31,649 bases of DNA from positions 1 through 31,649 of IMG/VR virus record IMGVR_UViG_3300046512_000131; one strand, 5' to 3'. The notes under the pieces are model-generated. The model had not been told where the DNA came from and did not search any database. It saw only the letters and a list, made by a program, of their open reading frames with translations. The stretch is from a virus. The number at the start of each line of letters is the position of its first letter. Positions within the stretch are counted from its first letter, which is position 1. The position numbers were made by a program, and so were the translations under genes. Below are positions 6,683 to 13,946 of the stretch, piece by piece.

Positions 6683-7744
6683 TTATTGTCCGTTGAAGTA
6701 GCGGCTGAGTTCGCTCATGGCCTTGGCGAACTCAGGGTGAGTGCGCAGCTTGGGCTGTCGAGCGATGATCGAACGGAAGAACAGCACCCGGAATTCCGCG
6801 GTGAAGCGGTTCACATAGATGCTGATGTCGGCGAAGTTGGCGGCGTCCACCTTGTCCATAAGGTGGGAGATGACCGCCCACTTGGTCGGCGGATCGGCGG
6901 GGACGAACATGCCGGCCGGATCCGAGAGGATCTGCTTGATGTTGGGCATGTTCAGATAGACCTTCGTGAAGGTCACGAAGTCGACGGCCACGCCGCTGGT
7001 GATGGTGCCGGCGTAGAGGCTGGTCTTGGCGTCGGTGACTTCCTTGTCCTTCACCAGCTTGTTCATGAACTCCCAGGTCCGGGGGCAGCAGAACGTCTTC
7101 TCGTTGTGGTTCGGCTTGAAATCCATCAGGAAGCCGCTTTGGTAGTTCAGGAAGGCGATGATCCGCGGATCGTAGTTCCGGGCCAGGGCGACGTCTTCCA
7201 GCCACTCCTGGTGGCTGAGAACCATCTCGATGTGGACCACGCGTGACTGCATGGCCGTCGAGAGCGGGTTGGTGATGGCCCGGTCGGTGGAGAGGTTGCC
7301 GGCGCAGACGATGGCCGTGTTGGGGTGCAGGTCACGGAGGCCGGACTTCTTGTCCAGAACCAGCTTGTAGGCGGCCGCCTGGGTAGCTTTGGACGCAGCG
7401 TTGAACTCGTCCAGGAACAGCAGCCAGCCGTCCTTACCTGCCGGCAGGGGCGTGGTGTCGAGAGGATAGACGTCGAAGGGAGTGAACGTGGCCACTCGCT
7501 GCCCATCCCGCTCGACGAAGTCGGGGATGCCGGCCAGATCGACGGGGGACCTGGTGGACAGGCGCTCGTCTAGGACCTTCAGATTGAAGCCCTTGCCGAT
7601 GTCGTTGACGATCGAGCTCTTGCCCATGCCGGGCGAGCTTTGGATGTAGGGAACCAGGCCGGCTTCGATGCAGTCCATGATGGCGCTGCGAGCCTGGCGA
7701 GGCGTGCATTTGTAGAGGCTTTGGGCCGTGACTTCGTCGGTCAA
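6683..7744 (-). CDS. MoxR-type AAA+ ATPase (N4 gp24 position)
   Basis: AAA+ ATPase with Walker A SPGMGKSS (37-44), Walker B LFLDE (109-113), a sensor-1-like VCAGN and a SRVVHIEM arginine region, as in MoxR ATPases. It should use ATP to remodel a target presented by the vWA protein encoded next. The start is TTG at 7744, overlapping the upstream TGA (TTGA), with GGGAG upstream; the reading MTDEVTAQSL fits the family and the next ATG would cut into the domain. Length 353 aa is typical. Confidence 0.92.
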   Translation of the reverse strand: MTDEVTAQSLYKCTPRQARSAIMDCIEAGLVPYIQSSPGMGKSSIVNDIGKGFNLKVLDERLSTRSPVDLAGIPDFVERDGQRVATFTPFDVYPLDTTPLPAGKDGWLLFLDEFNAASKATQAAAYKLVLDKKSGLRDLHPNTAIVCAGNLSTDRAITNPLSTAMQSRVVHIEMVLSHQEWLEDVALARNYDPRIIAFLNYQSGFLMDFKPNHNEKTFCCPRTWEFMNKLVKDKEVTDAKTSLYAGTITSGVAVDFVTFTKVYLNMPNIKQILSDPAGMFVPADPPTKWAVISHLMDKVDAANFADISIYVNRFTAEFRVLFFRSIIARQPKLRTHPEFAKAMSELSRYFNGQ

Positions 7745-7956
7745 GGTAGGGTCTCCCGGTCGACGGCGACCTCAGTCAAGCCGTCGGAAATGGTGTCGAG
7801 GATTTCGGGGTAAGAGCCGATCGTGGCTGCCCGGATGACGAGCTGACCATCGTGAGCCAGGTGTTGGCCTTGGATCGACTTCTCGATCTGAGCTTCGACC
7901 AGGTTCCTGGGGCCGACGTATTCGATGATCCGAAGGACCCGAACGATGTCGACCAT
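7741..7956 (-). CDS. Small hypothetical protein (71 aa)
   Basis: Starts MVDIVRVLRIIEYVGPRNLV, with mixed strands and helices. The ATG overlaps the upstream stop (TGATG) and the stop overlaps the AAA ATPase start. Coupling to the AAA gene suggests co-expression only. Family not recognised. Confidence 0.78.
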   Translation of the reverse strand: MVDIVRVLRIIEYVGPRNLVEAQIEKSIQGQHLAHDGQLVIRAATIGSYPEILDTISDGLTEVAVDRETLP

Positions 7957-8240
7957 CAGCGGAGAGCAGAGTCGGCGGCCAGCTTGAAGTCGTGGCTGGT
8001 GCCCGGCTCCTTCATCCGTTCGGGGTGCTCGACGGTGAAGGCGAAGAAGGAGCCGATGCTCTCTTCCACCGCCGCCTGGTGGTGCTCATCCTTGATGAGC
8101 TGGCGGTAAAGGGTCAGGACCTCCAGGGCGTGGATGTCCCGAGCCCGGAAGATAAAGACCGGTTCGTCCTCGGGAATGGACACGCCCGACACGCGGTTGA
8201 TGATTTTGCCGCCGTAGAAGCTGAACTTGCGGTCGTGCAT
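7956..8240 (-). CDS. Hypothetical protein (94 aa)
   Basis: Contains a short beta-rich start (HDRKFSFYGGKIINRVSG), the stretch PVFIFRARDIHALEVLTLYRQL and a helical end. The pattern (FRARD, then a helix) resembles small phage proteins found near dNTP or replication genes, but I cannot assign a function. The ATG has AGGTAGAG upstream. Its stop overlaps the next ATG. Confidence 0.8.
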   Translation of the reverse strand: MHDRKFSFYGGKIINRVSGVSIPEDEPVFIFRARDIHALEVLTLYRQLIKDEHHQAAVEESIGSFFAFTVEHPERMKEPGTSHDFKLAADSALR

Positions 8241-8323
8241 GGTCTCTACCTGTCTGGAGGAGCAGCTCGTCCGTCCTTTGGCTCATGGCCTAGGGATCGA
8301 GACGAGCTTCTCCGAAGGCGGCC

Positions 8324-8521
8324 TTAGGCCACCTGGGTCTGTTTCGTGCTGCTCGACCCGCCCTTGCGACCGGCGTTGGCGGCCAGGTCTCGATTGCGGG
8401 AGAAGCTGCGGTTTTCGGATGCCACCGAGGCGCCACCCTTACGGGTGAGCTCGGCGAAGCGTTCAGGATTGTGCTTCTGCATGTGGGCGAACCCACGAAG
8501 CTTTTTGTCGTCCGTCGTCAT
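8324..8521 (-). CDS. KGG-motif stress-type small protein (YciG/GsiB-like)
   Basis: A 65 aa hydrophilic protein with two KGG motifs (28-30 and 53-55) in the arrangement RGFAHM, RFAELTRKGGASV, NRSFSRNRDLAANAGRKGG. This is the family signature of bacterial general-stress proteins such as YciG and GsiB and of fungal con-10. Their molecular role is unclear; they are probably disordered and protective. It is the first gene after a strong terminator, so it likely has its own promoter or depends on read-through. Chromosomal versions are common; its presence in a phage suggests capture from a host. Confidence 0.85.
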   Translation of the reverse strand: MTTDDKKLRGFAHMQKHNPERFAELTRKGGASVASENRSFSRNRDLAANAGRKGGSSSTKQTQVA

Positions 8522-8565
8522 GCGATACTTGGATCCTCTGAGTCAATGGCTTGGCTATAACCAAC

Positions 8566-8601
8566 CGAAAAAACAAAACGCCCCGCTCATGGAGCGAGGC
8601 G
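8566..8601 (-). terminator. Intrinsic terminator after the SGNH hydrolase gene
   Basis: CGCCCCGCTC (8579-8588) pairs with GAGCGAGGCG (8592-8601) with one mismatch. On the minus strand it is followed by TTTTGTTTTTT (8567-8577). Good stem plus U-tract, 43 bases past the stop of the SGNH hydrolase gene. Confidence 0.85.
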
Positions 8602-8643
8602 CTAGTTTCGAGGCTGGTTCCCGGATCTCTCCGGTTCGGTCTC

Positions 8644-10056
8644 TTAGACGACGAGGCTGTACAGCAGGTCGTAGACGGCCATGGCGTAACGGATGCCCAT
8701 CTCGTCGTGGCCGTACTGGGACATGTGAGCGCCGCTGTCCCGGATGCGGCCGAAGTTGCCGGCGATGGTCGGGATGGTCTTGGCGTAGAACACCTTCACG
8801 CCCGCCGTCACCGCTCCGTTGCCCGTCCACGTCATCGTGGTGGCTCCGGTGGTGAAGGTGGCGGTCTTGGTGGTGCCGTCGTCGAAGTAGGCGGTGTAGG
8901 TGTCCGAGCCGCCCAAGCCGGCAAACGGGGCCGACAGAGTGGCATTGGTGCCGGCGACCAGGGGAGCCGAAAGCGTCACGAAGCCCGACTTGGTGGCGTT
9001 GGTTCTGTCGGTGCCGGTCATGAAGCGTTTGGCGACGGTGTCGATGTAGTAGACGTTCTTGACCCCGGCAGCGATGGCTGCAGCCACACCAGCGGCAACC
9101 GCAGCCACCTTGGTGTCGGCCGCATCGCTGCTGGTGAAGGGCGCCGTGACGACGATCATGGTGTCCGGCGCGTAGGACCGGGCGAGCTGGATGTCTTCGC
9201 TGACCGCCAGGGTCATCGCCGCATCGGTGGCGGACGTGTCGTTGTAGCCGCCGGTCAGCATGATCAGATCCAGATCGCTGACGTAGTTCGCGATCTGGGG
9301 GATACGAGTGCGGTAGCGGCCCGAGGCGGAGGCGGTGTAGCCCTCGCCGCCCTTACCCGCCGGGATGACGTCCCAGCCGGCGTACAGGCCCATACGGCTG
9401 GCCCAGCCACCGAGCGGAATGGCGACCGGAGACAGGGTGCCCTTGTACTCGACGTAGCTGTCGCCCATCACGAAGACGCGAGGACGGCGACGGAGGGGGA
9501 AGACGTCGTAGGTCGGGCGGACCTTGACGGACGACATCTGCGAGATGTCGCCGCTGTGAACCCGGATCTCCCGATCCGCGAACGAGCCGAAATCGATCAG
9601 CTGGACCTTGTCGCCGGTCGAGGTATTGTACTCGTCGGCGTTGATCTTTTCCCACAGCCGGGTGGCCTGGTTGCGGACGAGAACCGTGTAGAGGCCGCTT
9701 CGGCTGTAGAACTCGAAGGCATCCGAGTTCGTCGCGATGCCGAAGCCGCCGCCGAAGTGGTTTGCCCGAGCCAAGATAGGAGTCGACCCGGCCGGGAAAC
9801 CCCCACCCAGGGGGCGAACGAACTGACCATTCAGGTCAAAACCGCTCGTGTAGTCGCCGCCGGTCAGGCGAGACTTGCCGGTGGTGGCGACATCGGTGCT
9901 CTCGGACACGGTCGGAGGCGACGCCATCAGGGCAGGCGGAAGCTGACCATCCCTGAAAGCATTGATCAGCTTCAGGGCTCGGTAGGAGATAGCATCCCTA
10001 TACCGGCCGCCGATGGCTTCCAGGATGTCGCGGGAAAGCGGCGTGTAATCGGTCAT
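8644..10056 (-). CDS. SGNH-hydrolase domain protein, probable virion-associated esterase
   Basis: Residues about 190-470 form an SGNH/GDSL hydrolase: VFVMGDSYVEYKG with nucleophile Ser200, TGGYND (268-273) as the block with the oxyanion Asn, and DSGAHMSQYGHDEMG with His444 near the C-terminus. The N-terminal 190 residues are unrelated and may be an attachment domain. About 90 residues near 355-410, rich in Thr and Gly (TYTAYFDDGTTKTATFTTGA), look like a beta-sandwich insertion. Such enzymes de-acetylate or de-acylate surface polysaccharide. Encoded just after two beta-rich proteins with ATGA coupling, so a structural complex is likely. Substrate unknown. Confidence 0.85.
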   Translation of the reverse strand: MTDYTPLSRDILEAIGGRYRDAISYRALKLINAFRDGQLPPALMASPPTVSESTDVATTGKSRLTGGDYTSGFDLNGQFVRPLGGGFPAGSTPILARANHFGGGFGIATNSDAFEFYSRSGLYTVLVRNQATRLWEKINADEYNTSTGDKVQLIDFGSFADREIRVHSGDISQMSSVKVRPTYDVFPLRRRPRVFVMGDSYVEYKGTLSPVAIPLGGWASRMGLYAGWDVIPAGKGGEGYTASASGRYRTRIPQIANYVSDLDLIMLTGGYNDTSATDAAMTLAVSEDIQLARSYAPDTMIVVTAPFTSSDAADTKVAAVAAGVAAAIAAGVKNVYYIDTVAKRFMTGTDRTNATKSGFVTLSAPLVAGTNATLSAPFAGLGGSDTYTAYFDDGTTKTATFTTGATTMTWTGNGAVTAGVKVFYAKTIPTIAGNFGRIRDSGAHMSQYGHDEMGIRYAMAVYDLLYSLVV

Positions 10057-10475
10057 AGAGCGGCTCCGTAGGTCAGGACTTGACCCAGATACGTCAAGAA
10101 GGGACCCTGATATCCATAGGTCAGTGCGTTAGAGGCGATGCTTTCGCCGGCCGCTGTGACGCTCAAGTAGAGCGTCGTATCCTTCAGCGTCCCATTGGGA
10201 GCAGCTTCACGGATAGTAACGACGAACGCCCCTTCTTGAGCGATGCCTAGACCGACGATCAGGTTGTTGAGACCGTCGATAGCCACTCGATTATCGAGAG
10301 GCAAAATCGACAGTGTTGAGCCGGTCGTCCTGCCTTGAACGGCTCCGATGACGGTTCCCGCGGGGCTGGACTTGCTGAACGAATAGTTCGACAGGCTCAG
10401 AGTGTTGAGGACCGTCGGGAACAGAACCTGTCCCGCGACGAGCGGTAGACCGGAGTTGCCGAGAACGACGCTCAT
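10053..10475 (-). CDS. Beta-rich, cadherin-like phage structural protein candidate
   Basis: A 140 aa protein of alternating small and hydrophobic residues. The pattern FSKSSPAGTVIGAVQGRTTG, then AIDGLNNLIVG and ITIREAAP-like strands, resembles cadherin-like beta-sandwich modules common in phage tail or decoration proteins. The start overlaps the upstream stop and its end overlaps the SGNH gene (ATGA). Probably a virion or host-contact accessory; not proven. Confidence 0.8.
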   Translation of the reverse strand: MSVVLGNSGLPLVAGQVLFPTVLNTLSLSNYSFSKSSPAGTVIGAVQGRTTGSTLSILPLDNRVAIDGLNNLIVGLGIAQEGAFVVTIREAAPNGTLKDTTLYLSVTAAGESIASNALTYGYQGPFLTYLGQVLTYGAAL

Positions 10476-10828
10476 CAGCCAAACCGCCCGATGCTGGCGG
10501 CCAGGTTCGCCGGGGTGCCGCTGACCACGTGGACTCGGAGGGTGGCGTTGCCGGCCATGTTCAGCTCAGCCGTCCCGGTCGCGGTCTTGCTGGAGATGTC
10601 CAGCCAGACGTCAGCGTCGGCAGGGGCGGCCTTCGGCATGAGGGCCTGAAGGGCGACGGTGGCCGTGCCGGTGAACTGGACCGAGTAGATGTAGCGGCCG
10701 GCCGGAACACCGGTCAGCAGCGCCTCGGCGCCTGCGAAAGGAGTCGGCGCAGGATAAATCGGAGAATTCGTCGTGACGTTGAAGGCCACAAAGTTGTTCG
10801 GAGGAGTGCTCGTAGAGGTCACGTCCAT
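10475..10828 (-). CDS. Beta-rich small structural protein candidate (117 aa)
   Basis: Begins MDVTSTSTPPNNFVAFNVTT, followed by beta strands with Ala, Thr and Val (GRYIYSVQFTGTATVALQ, ATLRVHVVSG). No signal peptide. Composition matches phage decoration or fibre-tip proteins. AGGA precedes the ATG. First gene of a three-gene coupled set ending with the SGNH hydrolase, just after a strong hairpin terminator. Confidence 0.78.
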   Translation of the reverse strand: MDVTSTSTPPNNFVAFNVTTNSPIYPAPTPFAGAEALLTGVPAGRYIYSVQFTGTATVALQALMPKAAPADADVWLDISSKTATGTAELNMAGNATLRVHVVSGTPANLAASIGRFG

Positions 10829-10856
10829 CGGCAGCTATCCTAGTACAACAAGGGAA

Positions 10857-10887
10857 GGGGCGTTGCTTCAATACAAAGCAACGCCCC
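10857..10887. terminator. Strong hairpin, probable bidirectional terminator
   Basis: GGGGCGTTGCTT (10857-10868) pairs perfectly with AAGCAACGCCCC (10876-10887), 12 bp. On the plus strand TTTT follows; on the minus strand TTCCCTTGTT follows. It lies between the Ig-like gene stop (10933) and the next start (10828). Confidence 0.82.
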
Positions 10888-10932
10888 TTTTGCATAGGAT
10901 ATTATACTAGAGATAACTTTAGTTGGACTTGA

Positions 10933-11415
10933 TTAGCTGACGGTGACCGTCACGCTGCTCGTAAATCCACCATCCTTTGACTTGGCGGTGATCACCGAGG
11001 TGCCCAGGGCGACAGCGGTGATCAGACCGGAGGCGCTGACGGTGACCTTGGTCGGATCGCTCGAACTGTAGGTGACGTCGGTGTTCGAGGCCGTGGTCGG
11101 GGCGTAGGTGATGGTGGCCTGCTCGGTGGTGTCCGAGCTCAGGTTCATGGCCACGTCGGAGGCGACCAGGGTGATGCCGGTCAGGTAGGTGAAGTTGATC
11201 TTCACGGCCTGCATGTTCAGCTCGCCGATGGCGTAGAGCTTGTCCCGGATGTCGTGGAACAGGACGTGATTGGCCGGGTTGGCGTCTTCGACGTCGGTGC
11301 CTCCACCATCGTGGTAGAAATTCCCGGCGTCGGTGTAGCCGCCCGGCAGGGCAGTCCCGTAGGCCAGGACCTTCAAGTCTTTGTCGGAGGCGCGGAACGC
11401 CAGCAGATATCTCAT
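10933..11415 (-). CDS. Ig-like (BIG2) protein, capsid decoration candidate (N4 gp17 position)
   Basis: The C-terminal 85 residues form a bacterial Ig-like (Big_2) domain: VTYSSSDPTKVTVSASGLIT, then GTSVITAKSKDGG and the final strand SSVTVTVS. The N-terminal 75 residues (MRYLLAFRASDKDLKVLAYG, FHDIRDKLYAIGELN) may anchor it to the shell. In N4 the Ig-like decoration protein gp17 is encoded right after the RNAPII subunit gp16, the same place as here, so a capsid-surface role is likely. AAGGA precedes the ATG. Flanked by terminators on both sides, suggesting a single-gene, highly expressed unit. Confidence 0.85.
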   Translation of the reverse strand: MRYLLAFRASDKDLKVLAYGTALPGGYTDAGNFYHDGGGTDVEDANPANHVLFHDIRDKLYAIGELNMQAVKINFTYLTGITLVASDVAMNLSSDTTEQATITYAPTTASNTDVTYSSSDPTKVTVSASGLITAVALGTSVITAKSKDGGFTSSVTVTVS

Positions 11416-11435
11416 TTGATCTGTCCTTCGCGAAG

Positions 11436-11475
11436 AAATAGAGCCAACACCCGCTCGTCAACGGGCATTGGCTCT
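11436..11475 (-). terminator. Terminator after RNAP2
   Basis: AGAGCCAA (11440-11447) pairs with TTGGCTCT (11468-11475), with an inner CCCG/CGGG stem. On the minus strand TATTTCTTCG follows. It lies between the RNAP2 stop and the Ig-like gene. Confidence 0.7.
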
Positions 11476-11517
11476 GTCTTAGGTCAGGGTTGTTACTGGT
11501 TACAAGTTTGAGGAAGA

Positions 11518-12729
11518 CTAGCTCAGGGCGTAGTTAGCCTGCGCCACGTCTTTGTAGAGATGCTCGTCGATCTTCCCAACGCCCACTGGGCGATTGACGA
11601 TTTGGGAGACGAGGAAGCTCAGCAGCTCGCTCTTGGCGATCAGTTGGAGCTGCAGATTGTACTGCCGGCGCAAGTCGTTGCCGTAGTGGGGAAGGCACCG
11701 GAAGCAGTCGTGGATCGAGACGATGGTGAAAGGCTTGGCCGGCAGGCTGGCAATCAGCTCCAGGACCGGATCTGCGTCGATCAGTCCAGCGTTGTCGTGG
11801 TCGATGACGTCGAGGATCCGAGCAGAGAGGTATCCACTCGCTCGATAGTGATCCCAGAGCTTGGCGACCAGCTTGTCCTGAACACGGTCAGTCCGTTGGC
11901 CATGTCCTGAGCGCTCTCCAGCCAGAGCTTTTCGAACTTCGAGCACTTGTTGGGGATCGAAGTCACAGCGCCTGGTGATTTCACGGACGATCATCCCGTC
12001 GATAGAGTGGATGGTGTTGGCGCCCAGCGAGCGGCCGCTGTCGGTCGGAGCGTTGACCTTGTAGGTCACCTCGTAAGGGACGTCGAGGAAGTGGACCGTG
12101 TCGGCCACCGGGCTCATCACCTTGACGTGGACGTGGAAGTTGTCCGGCAGGACCCAGTCATGGCTCAGGCCGTCGGGGTTCCACATGGTGAGGAAGGCTT
12201 CGTTCAGCTCCCAGGCTCCGGGAGCCAGGTCACTCAGGGTCTCGTAGAAGGTGTTGAGCAGAGCGCCCTCACCGAACACCCGCTTGGGCACCGCGGTGGA
12301 GCTGTACAGGGCCGTCATGACGGCGTTCTTGGTCTGCTCAGGCGAGACCTGGGCGACGCCGCCGATACGAGTCAGCATCTCCTGGTAAATGCCCCAGTAG
12401 GCGTTCTCCCGGTTGCCGGTGTCGACCACGTTACAGAGCTGCGAGGCCAGGCGGTCGCCGGTCAGGGCAGCCAGCAGCTGGAGCCCCGAGCTGGTGGCGT
12501 CGAGGCTGATCATGTAGCCGATCGGCTGGCCCTGGATGACCTGGCGCCAGGCTTTGACGCCGGCATAGTAAAGGGCCGGTTCCTTGGCCTGTTGGATCAT
12601 ATCTTCCAGGCCGGATTCGTGCTGATCGAACCAAGCGAGGCGATCGTTCCAGGGTTCCTTGTCCAGGCCGAAGTTGCTGGCGATGTCGATCTTCAGGTAC
12701 TCACGGCCGGTGAATTCTTGGAAAGCCAT
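11518..12729 (-). CDS. RNA polymerase RNAPII, catalytic subunit (N4 gp16-like, RNAP2)
   Basis: C-terminal half of a split T7-like single-subunit RNA polymerase. The three polymerase motifs are visible: motif A SLDATSSGLQLL with Asp77 (compare T7 Asp537), motif B TKNAVMTALYSS (133-144) with Lys134 and Tyr142 (T7 Lys631/Tyr639), and motif C IHDCFRCLP with Asp341 (T7 Asp812). Length 403 aa is close to N4 gp16. In N4 it pairs with gp15 and transcribes middle genes with help from other phage proteins. I start at ATG 12729 (GGAG upstream) because the longer frame begins with TTG inside a terminator. Confidence 0.93.
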   Translation of the reverse strand: MAFQEFTGREYLKIDIASNFGLDKEPWNDRLAWFDQHESGLEDMIQQAKEPALYYAGVKAWRQVIQGQPIGYMISLDATSSGLQLLAALTGDRLASQLCNVVDTGNRENAYWGIYQEMLTRIGGVAQVSPEQTKNAVMTALYSSTAVPKRVFGEGALLNTFYETLSDLAPGAWELNEAFLTMWNPDGLSHDWVLPDNFHVHVKVMSPVADTVHFLDVPYEVTYKVNAPTDSGRSLGANTIHSIDGMIVREITRRCDFDPQQVLEVRKALAGERSGHGQRTDRVQDKLVAKLWDHYRASGYLSARILDVIDHDNAGLIDADPVLELIASLPAKPFTIVSIHDCFRCLPHYGNDLRRQYNLQLQLIAKSELLSFLVSQIVNRPVGVGKIDEHLYKDVAQANYALS

Positions 12730-12751
12730 GGTTATCTCCAGGATAAAGGCC

Positions 12752-12776
12752 AAAGAAAAAGGCCCCGAAGGGCCTT
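12752..12776 (-). terminator. Terminator just upstream of RNAP2
   Basis: AAGGCCC (12759-12765), loop CGAA, GGGCCTT (12770-12776). Minus strand: stem with TTCG loop followed by TTTTTCTTTGG. A classic intrinsic terminator, 23 bases before the RNAP2 ATG, so RNAP2 needs read-through or a promoter in this short gap. Confidence 0.88.
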
Positions 12777-12781
12777 AGGTC

Positions 12782-12988
12782 TTAATCAGTATGTGGTTTG
12801 CAAAAGTATTCCTCTCGGAACTCCTGCTCGGTTTGTTTCTTTTGTCGTTCGTTTCGCCAGTTCTCCGAGAACTGTTCCAGCTCCCATTCGTCGAACTTAT
12901 CTTCCGCATCGCAGGCGGTGGTGATCAGCTCCTGGACTTCTTCCAGGTAGCCGTCGGGGATGGGCTCTCCGCCGAGGAATGTCTTCAC
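12782..12988 (-). CDS. Small acidic hypothetical protein (68 aa, GTG start)
   Basis: Begins with GTG at 12988 overlapping the upstream stop (GTGA). Highly charged and helical: EEVQELITTACDAEDKFDEW, then NWRNERQKKQTEQEF. Lies between the two polymerase subunits and ends at the terminator. Function unknown. Confidence 0.77.
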   Translation of the reverse strand: MKTFLGGEPIPDGYLEEVQELITTACDAEDKFDEWELEQFSENWRNERQKKQTEQEFREEYFCKPHTD

Positions 12989-13182
12989 GCATCCACCGCG
13001 TGGATGGACAGTCGATCGAGGTAGCCTTTCAGGTCCTCGATCCGCTGTTTGGTGGCCATCCCAAGGGACGTCACCTGGCTCCCCTTGGGGGCATTGCGGT
13101 TGACGATCCGCAGCTCTCCGTAGCCGTCGATTCCGATGTCCTTGCCGTTGCCGAGGGTGATGTAGACGGGGCTATTCGCCAT
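12985..13182 (-). CDS. Small hypothetical protein (65 aa)
   Basis: Starts MANSPVYITLGNGKDIGIDG, with beta strands and then a helix (ATKQRIEDLKGYLDRL). The ATG has GAGAAGA upstream and lies within the end of the upstream gene. No family recognised. Confidence 0.77.
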   Translation of the reverse strand: MANSPVYITLGNGKDIGIDGYGELRIVNRNAPKGSQVTSLGMATKQRIEDLKGYLDRLSIHAVDA

Positions 13183-13531
13183 TGGTCTTCTCCTTCAAGG
13201 CAGCCACGATGAACAGCTCGACGAGGCGACAGGCCTCCTCGAACTTGGTCTGGTCGTTGTCGCAGACCCGGTAGAGCAGGGAGGTGATGGCCGGCATAGG
13301 GGCCGGAGGCTTGCCGGCCGTGTCCCGTGGGAACATGACGGTCGGGTCCTTGGTCATCATCATGATCCGCCCGACCTGCTCGGCCAGGGCTTCTCGTGCT
13401 GGCCGGGAGTCATTGAGGGCCTGGATCGAGGCCTTAGCTTTCTCCATGGCGGGGTTGATCTTCGGATCGCTCAGCGCTTCGTCCATTCCGCGGTGGAAGG
13501 CGTCGAGGCTCTCTTGTTCGGTCTCAGCCAT
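13172..13531 (-). CDS. Hypothetical helical protein (119 aa)
   Basis: Mostly alpha-helical and acidic at the N-terminus (AETEQESLDAFHRGMDEALS); the middle has MMMTKDPTVMFPRD and a C-terminal helix FEEACRLVELFIVAALKEK. Overlaps both neighbours. One of four small genes that separate the RNAPII subunit genes. Not recognised. Confidence 0.8.
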   Translation of the reverse strand: MAETEQESLDAFHRGMDEALSDPKINPAMEKAKASIQALNDSRPAREALAEQVGRIMMMTKDPTVMFPRDTAGKPPAPMPAITSLLYRVCDNDQTKFEEACRLVELFIVAALKEKTNGE

Positions 13532-13946
13532 GGTGCGCCACCGTGAGATGTTCGGCAGCCCAGCCGTCGGTCAGGTCGCCGTTGCCCTTGGGCGGCCACT
13601 GATCGGAGACCCAGATGTCGGGCTGGTTCTTGGCTCGATCCCAGGTCCAGCCGGCGAAGTACATGACGTGGTCGGGTCGGTAGTCCCGTGTCCAGTGCCC
13701 AGGCTCGCTGCTGTGGACGACGTTGAGGGGCAGGCCTGGGAGCCAGGTGAAGGGTGGATCTGGGGGTCTGGTGGGGTTGTTGACCTGGTCGCAAGGCAGG
13801 GCGCCACAGGCCGGACAGCTATCGTGTTCAGTCTCTGCTCGCATCTGGGCTTTGCCCGCCTCGACGCCAGCGACTTCCTCGGCGATGCGTTGTGCTCGGT
13901 TTCGAGCCATACTGGCATCCAGCAGTCGGGCTTCTTCCTTGGTCAT
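13524..13946 (-). CDS. Hypothetical protein with CPACG zinc-knuckle-like motif (140 aa)
   Basis: The N-terminal helix (KEEARLLDASMARNRAQRIA) leads to SCPACGALPCDQV, a Cys cluster that may bind zinc. A Trp- and Pro-rich C-terminal half follows (PPFTWLPGLP, MYFAGWTWDRAKNQPDIW). The start overlaps the RNAP1 stop (ATGA). Family unknown. Confidence 0.78.
   Translation of the reverse strand: MTKEEARLLDASMARNRAQRIAEEVAGVEAGKAQMRAETEHDSCPACGALPCDQVNNPTRPPDPPFTWLPGLPLNVVHSSEPGHWTRDYRPDHVMYFAGWTWDRAKNQPDIWVSDQWPPKGNGDLTDGWAAEHLTVAHHG

Noticed and set aside
5502-6701. 399-codon plus-strand frame opposite the vWA gene
   Set aside because: A mirror frame of the vWA gene: no family motifs, Val/Asp/Gly-rich composition typical of antisense reading of a GC-rich gene.
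8551-10071. 506-codon plus-strand frame opposite the SGNH hydrolase
   Set aside because: Antisense shadow, low complexity with no recognisable domain; the minus strand has clear SGNH motifs.
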